Assembly: GCA_026122225.1 (NCBI GenBank) | Contig: JANEZZ010001953.1 | Span: 496,001-560,000 of the forward strand | DNA from: Heloderma charlesbogerti | Taxonomy: Eukaryota; Chordata; Lepidosauria; Squamata; Helodermatidae | DNA length: 64,000 nt | Reading direction: 5' to 3' | Notes under the pieces: generated by a model | The model's input: the letters and a program-made list of their open reading frames with translations, nothing else | The model's database searches: none | What the model was told of the DNA's origin: nothing | Shown: positions 32,686 through 44,205 of the stretch, piece by piece | Layout: every line of letters begins with the position of its first letter | Numbering within the stretch: the first letter of the stretch is position 1 | Program-made: the position numbers and the translations under genes

Positions 32686-33570
32686 GGCATAGGAACTTCC
32701 ACTTCTTTTTGAGGCTGTTTATTCAGCTCTGTTTTGAACTTTCATGGGAATGAAGAACTGGGAACTAGTAACCCACTTCAGCCTTGTACGGTTGCTTACT
32801 TCCCCACACCCCAAGTGGCAACACTCGGACAAAGAGGCACCCATGGGGAGGGGGCTCCAGAGGCCTTCCTTGCTGGAAAGTCCCCCATGCCTGAACTTTT
32901 TCCAGGCTCTGCTGCAGGCCAGGGGAAGGGAGGAGAGGTTACTGTTTATTGTTTGATCATCTGTCCTCACCAGCAACAGCTGCTGCTTAGCGGCTTTTCC
33001 TTCCAAACAAAAGTGGCAGTGTTAAACAGGCTTTTCTAAAATAAAAAAGAGTGTTCTTAACATAATGTGTAGTTTGACCCTGACTTGATCGGGACTTTGG
33101 CTCAGCACTGACTAAAGGAGTTGCTTCTCTAGTCTCTGCACAAAACATAACTAACTCCTGGGATTCACAAGATCTGGTGATGGCTGCTAGCTCAGATGCC
33201 CGTTAAAAGAGGATTAGACAAATTCATGGAACATCAGTCTGTCCACAGCCTGTATTAATCCCTCTGCTATCCCACCCTTCCTGCAATGAGCTCAGGGTGT
33301 CATAGATGAAGGAGGGTTGCTCCACTTGATTCATACAAGAACAGGGTAAGTTAGACTGGGAAAGCGCGTCTGCCCTAACTGAGCTCCATGGCTGAGTGGG
33401 GACTGAACTCTGACTTTCCCAGCCAAAATTCCAGAATCTGGCTTCCCAACTGGCCTTGATAGCTGCTGAATGGAACCTTTGGATTGTGGGTGCCAGTTTA
33501 AATCATCCCTGGCAGACAGCTGTCCAGTCTCTGCTTGAGTGTGTCCTGCAACAGAGACCCTGTACCTAGG
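32686..33570. other. Unannotated intergenic DNA
   Basis: Several open frames of 70-100 codons without family motifs. No repeat recognised. Confidence 0.35.
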
Positions 33571-34080
33571 CAATTCATTCATTTCATTTAATTCATTTCT
33601 TTCATTTCTATACTGCCCAACAGCCAAAGCTCTCTGGGCGGGTCACAAAAATTATTACCCCAAAATACAACATCACCAAAGCATAATACAGAATATTTAA
33701 TGTACAAAATTTAAAAATAATTTAAAACACCTACGAACAGTTACAAGAAGATACCGGGACCTGATAAAACAGGTGACATAAAAAAAATCCCATCATATGC
33801 TGTTAAATGTCTGGGCGTAGAGGAAAGTCTTAACATGGCACTGAAAAGACAACAATATTGTCACCAGGCAGACCTCAGTGGGGAGAGCATTCCACTATCA
33901 GAGGGCCTACATTAATTAGGCACCCAAAGCAGAAAATCTTGCAAGTACCACTCCACTTCCTGGCAGTAAAAATTCAGTCATCATCAGTTAAATAACTAAC
34001 CATTTGCTGCCCTTTTATAAGACCCAAAAAATGCTGCCTAAGGTGCCCTCCTCTATCTAATGGTAGGGCCAGCCAAAATG
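33571..34080 (-). mobile_element. L2-type LINE 3' UTR and C-terminal remnant
   Basis: It starts with a (TTCAT)n tail and TATACTGCCCAACAGCC then AAAGCTCTCTGGGCGG, the reverse of the tail seen at 8240-8300. The rest, with TGGGGAGAGCATTCCACTAT, corresponds to the LWN-type C-terminus in broken frames. Confidence 0.65.
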
Positions 34081-34239
34081 CTTTGCCTGGTTCTCATTGC
34101 AACATCATTAAGGCTCTGTAATCAGGGCAGAGCTTTTGATATTTAGGGCATTACCAGAGAACTGTTGTTTAAGGAACTGCTGCTTCAGTTTCCATGCATC
34201 TAATCCCTGCAGTGCACCTATATGTTCCCAACAGCATTT

Positions 34240-34340
34240 CAAACATTCGCTAATAAAATTGGCCAAGCTGGCTGAGAATGATGGGAGTTGCAGTCCAAGA
34301 TATCTGGAGGGCACCAGGTTGGGGAAGACTGCTCTAACAC
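34240..34340. repeat. Palindromic hAT-type MITE, right arm
   Basis: GGCCAAGCTGGCTGAGAATG then ATGGGAGTTGCAGTCCAAG and CTGGAGGGCACCAGGTTGGG match the 24600-24760 copy. Confidence 0.7.
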
Positions 34341-34360
34341 AAAGGTTAATCCTGTCACCA

Positions 34361-34572
34361 TTTCTCAGTTTCAATTGCAATTCACCCTCCTTTTTTCATG
34401 GAAGTTGATGAAATCGCAGCACAGCCTTGTTGCAGCACTGCTTTTCAACCCCTCTCCCCCCCTCCCCCTCCTCTAGGACAGCCTTCACAGCTAACAATTA
34501 CATTGCTGGTTTACTTTCTCAATAAACGTACTTTGTGGAAAGTTCTCATCTCTGTTGCTCCTCCGAATACTT
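34361..34572 (+). repeat. Direct repeat, copy 1 (possible LTR)
   Basis: About 88% like 35320-35520. It contains TTCACCCTCCTTTTTTCATG, a pyrimidine block CCCCTCTCCCCCCCTCCCCC, CAGCTAACAATTACATTGC and an AATAAA with about 70 more bases after it. Two direct repeats about 950 bp apart with an internal poly-A signal would suit a short LTR element, but I find no TG...CA ends, primer site or coding remnant. Confidence 0.5.
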
Positions 34573-35319
34573 CTCATGAGTACCTTTCCTCCAAAAGGTT
34601 TCATCTTGTTCAGCAAAGTGAGCTTGTAAGGCTCTTGTAAACTAAAAGAAAGTGAAGCACTTGAAGTTCCCACTGAAACCTTCTATAGAAATGGACAAGG
34701 AACTGTCTCAACACCCCCTATAGACTGGGGTCAGCCCTGCTGAAATGGTTAATGCCCGACCTTTCCCTGGTTCCTAACCTATCAATTGGTTAAGGAGTGT
34801 CTTGAGATTTCAACTGTCCTTCGCAGGAAATACTTTAAAATCCCCTTAAAGCCTAGACCCTCTCCTTTGTTCAGCAGGAACAAGACAAAAGTCTCATTTT
34901 GTGCACATAGAAATGGCCTTCTCAGGATTACCTTTAGTCTTTCTAGAACTGGTCTTAGATGCTGAGATTCCCGTGAGAGTCGTGGAGAAATCCCCCTGAG
35001 GTCACACAAGCATTGTGATTTCCTGCCTGATTGGCCTTTGCCAACCCCCAGCTATGTGCCCACTGTTGCACCTCCAGACTCTATAGACCCTGGGGGATGC
35101 CAGAAAAGGGTCTTGCTGTGATCAGCGTGCCCCAACTCCATCTGGAACCCTGGCCCACCTGCTCTTTTTGGGCACTCCCACTTCTAATGGACTCCACCCA
35201 GGAAAGCCTTACTGTGCCTGAGTCTCTTCTTCTTGCACTCTTTTTGGATTTACCCTGACATTACAGATTCCATGTGGCTTCCCCTAAAAGAAAGAAGATA
35301 TTTTCCCCCTCTTGGCAGC

Positions 35320-35520
35320 TTCTCGGTTTCAACTGCAATTCACCCTCCTTTTTTCATGGAAGCTGAAGCAATCGCAGCGCAGCCTTGCTTTTCAACCCCT
35401 CTCCCCCCTCCCCCTCCTCTAGGACAGCCTTCACAGCTAACAATTACATTGCTGGTTTACTTTCTCAATAAACGTAACTTTGTGGAAAAGTTCTCATCTC
35501 TGTTGCTCCTCCGAATACTT
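35320..35520 (+). repeat. Direct repeat, copy 2 (possible LTR)
   Basis: Same blocks as copy 1 with a 12-base deletion before GCTTTTCAACCCCTC and the same AATAAACGTA. Similarity fades just after CTCCGAATACTT. The 750 bp between the copies has no recognised motif. Two independent insertions of one 5'-truncated element is the alternative. Confidence 0.5.
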
Positions 35521-38160
35521 TATGAGGGATACCTAGACGAAATGATCCATGTGAAACTATTCGCACTGTGCTCCTGTGTATTTTGACACAATGCTTCTCA
35601 CCTTTGCATGTTGTGTATTAGCTGTAATCCTGTGCTGTGCGAGAGAAGAAAAATGCCTATTATGGCTGCGGAGTGATTCATGGAGGGAACAGGTCAAAGC
35701 GCTGCTTGCCTGCCCCCAAGGAACTGCTTAAGCAAAGTCAAAGGTCACAGATTAACGCTGCAGCTCTGTCAATGCTCTGGTAACTACTAGTGCCTTCTGC
35801 TTTGCCGTTGTAGCTTGTACCTCAGCCAGAGTCTTGGTTAGAGATCCAGAACTGGCAGCCCTCGGTGCCAACTGGCTGCCTAGACGCCACCTCAGAGGCT
35901 GCAGGTATGAGTATGGAGTGTGTGTGGCTGCTGTCATCGGACATGCGCTGGTTGGTAGCCTGTGCGGCGCCTGAATGGTGCTGGAGGGCCCATGGCTGCA
36001 CTGCTTCTTTTTCAGATTGGCTCTCTGGTAAAGGCAGTTGCTGAGCAGGTGGTCTGTGATAACAAGGACCTGGAATGCACTGTTTGTCACATCGCAGTTA
36101 GATCAAATACCTCAGTGTTCTGCATGGTATTTCATTTCAGATGAAACCATGACTTCATGAACCACTTGCACTTCTGCTTGTGCGATTTCGGAAGTGGCAG
36201 GCCTCTCTGCCCCACCACCTATGCAATGCCCGTGTCATTCTCTGGTTTGTAAAACTGGGGCTAAAACCTTTAGAACAGAGCTAAATGACATAAAAAGAAC
36301 ATTTCCTCCAGCATGTGCTTGCTGTCAATGCTCACATGCTTGGGGTGGGCAGGAGAAAAGGTAGGTTTCAAAGAGGAAGAGGACCCGGACCCAAGGGCTG
36401 GCAGTCATCCATAGCAGGTGCCCAGCTGTGGCAACCCTTGAGGCTGGTCGTGTGATGCCTCATGTAGTTCTCAGGGCTCACGAAAACCCCACAGTCACAG
36501 GTGGTGCAACTGAAACCCTTTAGTTCAAGTACAAGGAGCACAATGTGACAGGTTTTAAAACCTTGTATTAATAGTATGGGGGCTCTGTTTGGGGCCAGCT
36601 CCTGTGCATCATCCCAGATGGTCACAGGGTTCCTCTAAAAGAGTGCAGAGTGCTGAATAGACACCTGTGCTTTAACAAAATGGAGGAGGGTGGTGGTGGG
36701 AGCAATTATGTGAGGCAGGTGGCACATCTGGGCAACGATTGGATAGCAACTGCTTTCCCCATGTGACCTTTTGTGTTTTAAGTCCCTCCACCTTAAGTGG
36801 GAGGGAGGAAGAAGGCTAAGGGGAGTGGGCTGTGAGCAGGGAATAAAAGTGAAGCCAAAAAACTGGGAGTTTTGTTTCCTTTGGGGATGGGAACGAATGG
36901 GGCAGAGTGCAAATGAGTACGTTGGAGGTTCACTGAAGAGGAATGGACTGGGGTGACCTTGCAGGGCAATGAGGGAGGTAAATTTAATTGAAGGAACTTG
37001 ATTTGGGGTCAATCTGGTAGAGATCTTAATTGATCCCTACCAGATCCCTTCTATGAATTGGGTATTTTCTTGTAGCAAAATTGTAGGATCAAAAGAATGA
37101 TTTGGGGTTTTACGACTCTATGCCTGTTTTTTACTCAGTGTCTTGGACAAGTTACTCGGAATAGATGCTTTGTTGCAACAGCAAACATGGGATCAAAGGA
37201 GCCATTGGGTGTTTTGAGGCTCAGCCTCCACTTCAGCTTTGAATTCCGCTTGTGGCTGTGCCACTCTGGGCAAATCACTCATCCCTGTCTGGCCCAAGAT
37301 TCTGTTTCCAGCAGCGGCCAATGCAAGACAAATGCCAGCCTCACAGATGCTTGAAAGTAGGGCCTGAAGGCAACACAGGTCACCTGATGTTTGATCCCTA
37401 GAATTTGCTATTCAGAGAGAAAGGGGGGTGCGTATGACTTGGCAAGGTGGGCGTGGTCCCTACTTTACAGGGGAAGGGCTGCCCCTAAAGAACCCTAAGG
37501 AGAGCAAGGGGGAGCCTCCACAGTGAGCACCTGGACAGCAGATGAGCAGACACACTGCTCACCTGGTCACAGTCTTCCCCGCTATAGTCAGATGCACTAC
37601 ATTTCTATTTTATATAATCATTTCTACATTTGCATCTATACATATAAATTAGCACATGCAAATTTTATGCAAATCTGTGCTCCCCTTTGCCTTCATTTTG
37701 TGTGATGCATCAGTGGTTACCCTCAGCATGTACAGCTGTATGAGTTGTGCCTGTGTGCAGTGGGGGCAGTGGGAGCGGCGGGGGGGGGGCTGTGTTGTCA
37801 TCTCTCAGGCTTTGTTGTTAGGTACTCTATCCAGAAAGTTTCTTACCTGATCAGTTCCTTGACCATATACAAATCATGTATGTGGCTTAACTCACTTTCT
37901 TGAGGTTCCCACTCTGCATGTAGGTTATTTCTTGCTTTCTGTTTGTGATGTAGTTGTGGCCTCAACTGTGTTGATCAATGGGGAGCTGATATTATATGGG
38001 GGTGGTACCACTTGGTGGCAAGGGACCTGTAAGTACATAACAGCTGGACATCTTAGATCGGGGGAGTGCTTTCAGGGGTCACACTGCTCCCCCAGAACTC
38101 AGCATCACTTCCTGGAGAGACCTTTAAGAACTAACAGGAGTGATGAGATAATTTGCAAGT
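35521..38160. other. Mostly unannotated intergenic DNA
   Basis: No repeat recognised. The frames at 35752-36090 and 36368-36625 on the minus strand are longer than their surroundings; the second is described separately. A poly-G run occurs at about 37780. Confidence 0.35.
36368..36625 (-). pseudogene. Cys/His-rich fragment, weak SKI-family likeness
   Basis: The minus-strand frame contains FSCTTCDCGVFVSPENY then MRHHTTSLKGCHSW. The spacing C-x2-C-x-C-x3-F...H-x5-S-L...C-H-x-W recalls the SMAD4-binding zinc domain of SKI/SKOR proteins (C-x2-C-x2-C...F...H-S-H...CHW). No upstream exon, splice site or start context supports a live gene, and the flanking residues are not recognisable. It may be a chance match or a retro-derived remnant. 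Confidence 0.2.
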
Positions 38161-38260
38161 TTTTGTTTTGGTATTTTAAATTTTAAACCACCTTGGGTCT
38201 CTTGGCAGAAACGTAGCATATCAATGAAATGAATGAATGAATGAATGAATGAAGAGTGGC
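38161..38260 (+). mobile_element. L2-type LINE 3' tail with (AATG)n
   Basis: TTTTAAACCACCTTGGGTC, then AACGTAGCATATCAATGAAA and seven AATG units. Only the terminal 100 bp are present. Confidence 0.6.
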
Positions 38261-38905
38261 TTAGCAGGATGGGTGGAGCTTGTAGTTCCCTCACTTTGAG
38301 GAGGCACCCCACCGTCTGATCAGGAAATAGCTGAGGTGAAGTATACCATTCCTGCCATCTCCAGTGCGGTTAACACTGGGTAATGGCCAGGTAACCAGTT
38401 GCCACATAACCTAGTAATTAGTCTCAAGTAACACAACTGCTTTCCATGCATGACCACTTTGTGAACTTTTTATTTTTTTTGTAGGTTACCATCTTTATAC
38501 AGCTCAAAGCACTAATTGCCTTTTCAGCACATTTTGCAGAAAATGTCGAGGGGCCGATCTATACTTATGGGTTTTTTCACTTCCAATGAGGTTTCACCGC
38601 CCGTCTTTCACACTACGCAGTACCCACCTCGAATTAGAACCGGAATTTCCCGCGTCCATGCTCCCGCTTTCAATACCCTGATGTCCCGGTATTTCCCCTT
38701 AATGTGCTCTGATTTTCCGCCTTCGCTACCGTATCTGGTCGTAGTCCCATCCCCTGCCTGTCCATATACAGTGGTGTTTGTATTTCCCTCCTGTCCAATG
38801 ACAGCTCTCAACAGCCCCATGTCATGTTCTGGCTACTGATCGCATAGCTTCCTCAGCACTCAATGTTTCCTCAGCAACAAGCAAAGGGCTGGATGTGCAC
38901 GCACT

Positions 38906-38990
38906 TGTCTGATCTGTCGGAAGCTAAGCATGGTCGGCCCTGGTCAGTAGTGGGATGGGCAACTACCTGGGAATCAGGCTTCCTGCACTG
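38906..38990 (+). pseudogene. 5S rRNA-derived segment, left arm
   Basis: TGTCTGATCTGTCGGAAGC, then TAAGCATGGTCGGCC and GTAGTGGGATGGGCAAC parallel 5S rRNA from the A-box side through box C. The first ~36 nt of 5S are replaced by unrelated sequence, so it is not a functional 5S gene. Confidence 0.75.
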
Positions 38991-39309
38991 ACCAGGGGGT
39001 TGTTCTATCCCTTCAAATGAGACTAAGTTTTACCCCCTTCTATTGGCCGCTTCGGCTGTTTTTTTTTAAATTAAGGCGTTATCTTCGAAGAATCGTGGCT
39101 TCTCCGCGATTTTTTTTTTTCTAATTCAGGCATGATCTTCGAAGATTCGAATCTTTGAAGATCATGCCTGAATAAGAAAAAAAAAAACAATCGTGGAGAA
39201 GCCATGATTCTTCGAAGATAATGCCTTAATTATTTTTTCAAAGGTGAAGCAAGGGATAGAAGGGGGTAAAATGTAGTCTCATTTGAAGGGATAGAACAAC
39301 CCCCTGGTC

Positions 39310-39400
39310 AGTGCAGGAAGCCTGATTCCCAAGCGGCCACCCATCCCACTACTGACTGGGGCCGACCATGCTTAGCTTCTGAGATCAGACAAACACGCGC
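39310..39400 (-). pseudogene. 5S rRNA-derived segment, right arm
   Basis: This is the mirror copy. Reversed it reads TGTCTGATCTCAGAAGC, TAAGCATGGTCGGCC and GTAGTGGGATGGGTGGC. It is slightly closer to 5S (GATCTC retained) than the left arm. Confidence 0.75.
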
Positions 39401-39737
39401 ACATCCAGCCCTTTGCTTGTTGCTGAGGAAACATTGAGTGCTGAGGAAGCTATGTGATCAGTAGCCAGAAGACGACATGGGGCCGTCGAGAGCTGTGAGC
39501 GTGGTGGGCATGGAATCAGCAGAAACAGGAAGAGTTTCTGATCCTCCAATGAGAGCCTCCATCTTTAAGAGCAGGAAAACAGCACAGTGCTCGAGTGTGA
39601 ACCGAGCTCGCGCATTCGATGAAGCACCGCAACAGGGAAAATGGGTGAGTGTGGATAATCACATTTTAATGCGAGAGTGTTTAACCTGACAGGACACCGA
39701 ATTCATTGCAACGACGGGTGCAATGTAGATCGGCCCC

Positions 39738-40479
39738 AGCATTATAGCTTACTAAATATTGCATGAGGAGGGGAGGAACTCGCAAGATTCCCAGCATTGC
39801 ATATTATGGAACAAATTGCTTGTTCCACATTATGTCACCAGTATAGTCATGTTAGAATGTGTGACATCTAGTCTGTAGCTGGTACATAGGGATATTTTAA
39901 AGTAATAAATTTAACCCCTGACTCATGTTTTTGAAAGAGATGTTTTGCAAAGCAAGCTGAATTGACCAAACCATTTCAACATAAGAGCCACTCTGCTATT
40001 GAAACAAGATTCAAACAAATTCAGGAAGTAAATATTCAGTTTTTCCTGGATCTGGAGTTCAGGGAAGGAAGCAGGAGCTGATTTTGGTGATGGGTTTCAG
40101 CTGCCAGTTGCATATTGCAGGTGGAAGTTGCATGCATACAGATATTTGCAAGTCATCCGGAAGATATGCTCACACAGCCCAGGTGGAGCAGATAAATTCC
40201 ACTGAAGACAATCAGATCACTAATGAATACACTTGCATAGTTACATATTTATGATAAAACTTTTATCATAAATAAAATCTTCAGTCATATCATCCCACAG
40301 AATCTTGGCTGCATACTAGATTGATCCAAATAATGGTTTTGCAGGCCTTGCATTATTCTGTAACTCTGGCCTTGCACACACATAATATGTAGCATTCTTG
40401 TTTGCTTTTCAGTTCCTTTAGCATGATACACGGGCAAAAATGTTCATATCTGAAACAGTTCCACATAGGTATGCTCTGA

Positions 40480-40480
<1 letters not shown>
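39738..40480. other. Unannotated AT-rich DNA
   Basis: Nothing recognised. Confidence 0.35.
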
Positions 40481-40527
<47 letters not shown>

Positions 40528-40530
40528 AAA
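40479..40530. repeat. (GAAA)n microsatellite
   Basis: About 13 AAAG/GAAA tetranucleotide units. Confidence 0.95.
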
Positions 40531-41857
40531 GTCTCCACTGAAGAAGGGTGAAAAATGGATAACAAAATGGCTCATTTGGATTTTTTTTTAAAGGGCAAAA
40601 TCTGAATTATTTTCCTATACTTCTTTCCTATCTAACATCCTATCTTTACACTTCTGTTTCATACATGTGTAAAGTACACTGGTACCAATGAAAGGTCATG
40701 CTATAGTAAACCAATAACGTCACTTTGATTACTATTGGTATGCATTCCAGGGGCAGCACTTTTGATCACTGGAAACTTAAGGCATTTTTTAATATTTGTG
40801 TTTCTTTACAAATGAGCATAGGTGGCAGCAAATGGCTTAGCATGCTCCTGGCAGGAAGCAGTCCGCTGCAAGGTTCCCCCCATCGAATCCCCAGAAGAGG
40901 CACCTGAGCACCGCAGATGCTTGCAGTGTCCAGCAAGAGCTCCATGCTCCTCTCTCCCCATCTCTCTCTGTGCCTCTCATTCTGACTCAACCTGCAGCTT
41001 CTTTCTCACTGCCTTTTGAGGCACACCTTTTACTAGCCCCTCCCCTAAGTCAGGGTGGGCTCAGGAAGAGTGTGAGACTTTCCTCCAACTTCTGGTGGCC
41101 TTTTCCATTCAGAACAAGAAAGATCTCCAACTATTTTCTACCCTTAGCTCCATCAAGGAGCACCAGCAACCCAGCCTGAGCCATTAAAAATTCCTTTGTC
41201 CACTCCCAAAACTGTTATTCAGCAATGCTCCAGGGAAACCCACGACGCTAATATACAAACCCCCTAATATACAAACTAATATACAAAAATACTTTAAATA
41301 AATACACACGTAAAAGTTGCTAATTCTAATGTGTCCTAAGGCTTCTTCAGCTGTGAGCCACCTCATTGGCTTTAAGATGAAGGGGCAGTATTCTGTGGAC
41401 ATGTTCACTCTATCATGGAATCGCCCACGACAACAGTGAACTTACTTGAGCATTCATGCCATGCACACATCAGGCTGCTTGGAGCTTTGAATCAATCAAA
41501 GACGCTGTCTTATTCTGAGGTCCTCAAATGTGCCCACGGACATCTCCCTTGGTGCCTGCCAAACTCCCTGCTCCTCCTGATTTTGTTTTTTTTAATTAAA
41601 ACATGTAACTGGAAAGCAGGCATGTTGCAAAGTGGAGAGCTGGCTGCAGCACCATCTTGATTCCCAAAAATCCCTCTGTCCACACATGGGGCTTGGAGGC
41701 ATTCTTAAAATATAAAAAATGGCACATGGCTGCAGCCCAGTGCTTGCTTCATTGTGAGGTGTGCCCACCCACCCAGAAAAAAGAAAATATTAAGCTAGGA
41801 ACTGGTAGGGAGCATCCTGGGGAGGGAGAGGTGGCTAGGTGGGTTGGCGGGAAGTCA
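40531..41857. other. Unannotated intergenic DNA
   Basis: It contains a small array of CTAATATACAAA (three copies, about 41249-41287). No gene recognised. Confidence 0.35.
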
Positions 41858-41932
41858 CAGAGTCATAGAATAGTAGGGTTGGAGGGGGCCTATAAGACCA
41901 TCGAGTCCAAGCCCCTGCTCAGTGCCGGAAAG
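41858..41932 (-). mobile_element. CR1 LINE 3' terminal fragment
   Basis: CAGAGTCATAGAATAGTAGG, then GTTGGAGGGGGCCTATAAG and CATCGAGTCCAAGCCCCTGC: the CR1 3' end in reverse. Confidence 0.85.
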
Positions 41933-41954
41933 TGACAGGAAGTGTTTGGCTGTG

Positions 41955-41957
<3 letters not shown>

Positions 41958-41989
<32 letters not shown>

Positions 41990-42145
41990 CGCGCGTGCGT
42001 GCGTGCATCTGCATTTTGCCTTTTGTGGGGGTGTGCACTGTTTTTCCTATTTTGGTGTAGTGTGTGTTTGCCTGTGTGTGTGTGTGTGTGCGTGTGCACG
42101 TATGTGCGCAATGTGTGTGTTTTGCCGGAGGGTGTGTGTGTGTCT
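41958..42145. repeat. (GT)n microsatellite cluster
   Basis: Long GT runs at 41958-42005, 42076-42120 and 42131-42142, with GC-containing variants. Open frames over this region are artefacts. Confidence 0.9.
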
Positions 42146-43379
42146 TTTGCTTGAATGTGTGAACTGGCAGCACTTCTGCGTTATCCTTATACTTAGGTTC
42201 TTGGGTAAATTACTTTTCTTTTGGCCTGATCAATTTGCCTTGTGGGAAATGAGTGTTTTGTGATGGGCCACACTCACCATAGTAGCCATTTTGTGAGAGT
42301 GTCCATGACATATTCTCAAAATTCCAAATTTGTCCACCAGTCAAAAAAAGGTTGGGGGCCTTGATCTTCTTCTGTGCTAATTATTCACATGGGAATTCCC
42401 CATGTGAATGCTGCAACTGGACTGCAACATGGAACACCCTATGACTAATTTCCTAGAAGCATATGCCACCCCCCACTTAGAATTTCATGTGGCCAAACTT
42501 GATTTCACTGCTTACAGCGTCATGGTGCATGTTCTCTTTCTGTTATCATGTACCTACCATGGAATTCATTTGTAGATCAAACAGTTATTCTTTCTGCATC
42601 CTGGTTAGTGGTCCTGAAGAGAGTTCAGTGGCTATCCTAATGCATCCTACTATAGCAGAGGAAGTTTGGCTTATTATTTATTTATTTAATTTATATCCTT
42701 CCTGTAGCTCAAATCACCTGATTGCTGCAAAAATCACTGTGCACTTGGGAGACACGTCATTGTGAATAAGGCTAGCCCAAGACATGCTGCTGACAAAATG
42801 GCACCCCTTCCCATTTCACATATACAAAAGGGTTCGGTACAAAGGCTAGAAAATCAGCCCCTTAGCAATCTGATCAGGTGGTCAAACACACATCAGAATA
42901 AGAGCTACCACGCAGGCCTGGGCCTTGGAGAAGAGGTGTGGGCAGGGCTGGTTGCCAAGTAGCACAGCCTCAGGTCACACACTATTCTGTAGCACTCACA
43001 ATAAAGTGTGAGGAAGGTCAACATGCATAACCCGTTTTCTCCTGTAACCACACACTCCAAAATTACCTTGCCAAAAGTCAGTCAAAAAAAGAGGGAGCAC
43101 CAGGTGCATGCAATCCAGACAAAATTCACATCAATTCGATTTCAAGAGTCCCAAAAGGAAAATACTAACAGCAAGTCATGGGAGGAGGATAGGTCGATGA
43201 ACCATGACTAGAGCTGTGATAAGCGAAAACTTTATGTCATGGGTGGAAAAGCTATTTCAGCCCAAGGACTGAATTCCATTCCAGAGAAGCTCTCAGGGGC
43301 TGCATTCCAGTGGTGGGCGGAGCTGAATGCAAAAGGGGCAGGACCAAAATACAGAACAGAACAAAATATGCCACTACAG
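42146..43379. other. Unannotated intergenic DNA
   Basis: Nothing firm. GGTGGGCGGAGCTGAATGC near 43312 resembles a common sauropsid MITE arm. Confidence 0.3.
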
Positions 43380-44205
43380 AGAAAACTGGGAAAACATGGG
43401 CTTGGTAGTACAAAAGTAGTTTGGGATAAATCCTACTCAGGGTAGCCCCATCACCAGTTTCCCTGAAAAGTCTACTGAAAATGAAAAACACTCAAATCAT
43501 TCATCTCAGTCTCAGATGTGTTTCCATTTCATTTCAGAGGGTCTGCTCAAAGTAGGAGCTACGCTGTATTTTCATCTTTACATTTTACACCTTTTTCAAA
43601 CAGCACACAATTGAAACCAGACATTAACGCTGACCACTCCTGAAGTCAGCAATGTGAACAGGAAGACAAAGAAGCGTTTTCATCACTACAGGGAAAATCT
43701 GAAATACATGAAACTTGTACAGCACTAGTTTTGAGGTTTGTAGTACAAAACTAGTTATGGAGTAAATCCTACTCAGAGTAGACAAATTACCAGTTTCCTG
43801 GTAAATTCTACTCAGAGTCAATCCATTAAAATGAAAAACACTTAAATAATTCATCTCAAACTTCCATTTCATTTCAGAGGGTCTACTCAGAGTTACACTG
43901 TATTTCACCTTTACAGTTTACAGTGCTATTTGAAAAAGGTATAAAATGCAAAGATGAAGTACAGTATAGTTCCTGCTTTGAGTAGACCCTCTGAAATGAA
44001 ATGGAAAGAGGTCTGAGTTTAATGATTTGAATGTTTTCCATTTCAATGGGTTTACTCTGAATAGGCTTTACATGAAACTGGTAATGGGTCTACTGTGAGT
44101 AGGATTTACTACAAACCTCAAAATTAGTGTTGTACTGCAAGCTTTCAGTGTTAAAATTTGGTTGCAATTGAGTGCTATTTGAAAAAAGTGTAAAATGTAA
44201 AGATA
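43380..44205. repeat. Three copies of a ~230-bp repeat, two direct and one inverted
   Basis: Shared landmarks: TAGTACAAAA.TAGTT, GATAAATCCTACTCAG, CATTTCATTTCAGAGGGTCT, CTACTCAGAGT and TTTGAAAAAGGT. Copy A (43390-43600) and B (43720-43935) run forward. Copy C (43940-44205) runs in reverse, so B and C make a long foldback with almost no spacer. No coding potential. A foldback DNA element is likely. Confidence 0.75.

Larger units (their letters stand above)
38550..39737. mobile_element. 1.19-kb palindromic element with 5S-derived arms
   Basis: The termini are GGGGCCGATCTA (38550-38561) and TAGATCGGCCCC (39726-39737), an exact 12-bp inverted repeat. The middle 38803-39494 is a near-perfect palindrome centred on GATTCGAATC (39144-39153). 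Each arm contains about 75 bp like nucleotides ~37-110 of vertebrate 5S rRNA (GAAGCTAAGCATGGTCGGCC, GTCAGTAGTGGGATGGG, CTGGGAATC), covering the internal Pol III promoter boxes, once in each orientation. No transposase frame. Target duplications are not evident. The part between the termini and the palindrome (38562-38802, 39495-39725) is not obviously symmetrical. Confidence 0.85.

Noticed and set aside
34361..35520. Endogenous retrovirus
   Set aside because: No gag, pol or env remnants, primer site or TG...CA ends; only the direct repeats support it, so it is left as an unclassified duplication.
38906..39400. Pair of functional 5S rRNA genes
   Set aside because: Only about two thirds of 5S is present, the 5' third is replaced, and both copies sit in a mirrored repeat.
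41922..42263. Cysteine/valine-rich 113-codon frame
   Set aside because: Pure product of the (GT)n microsatellite.
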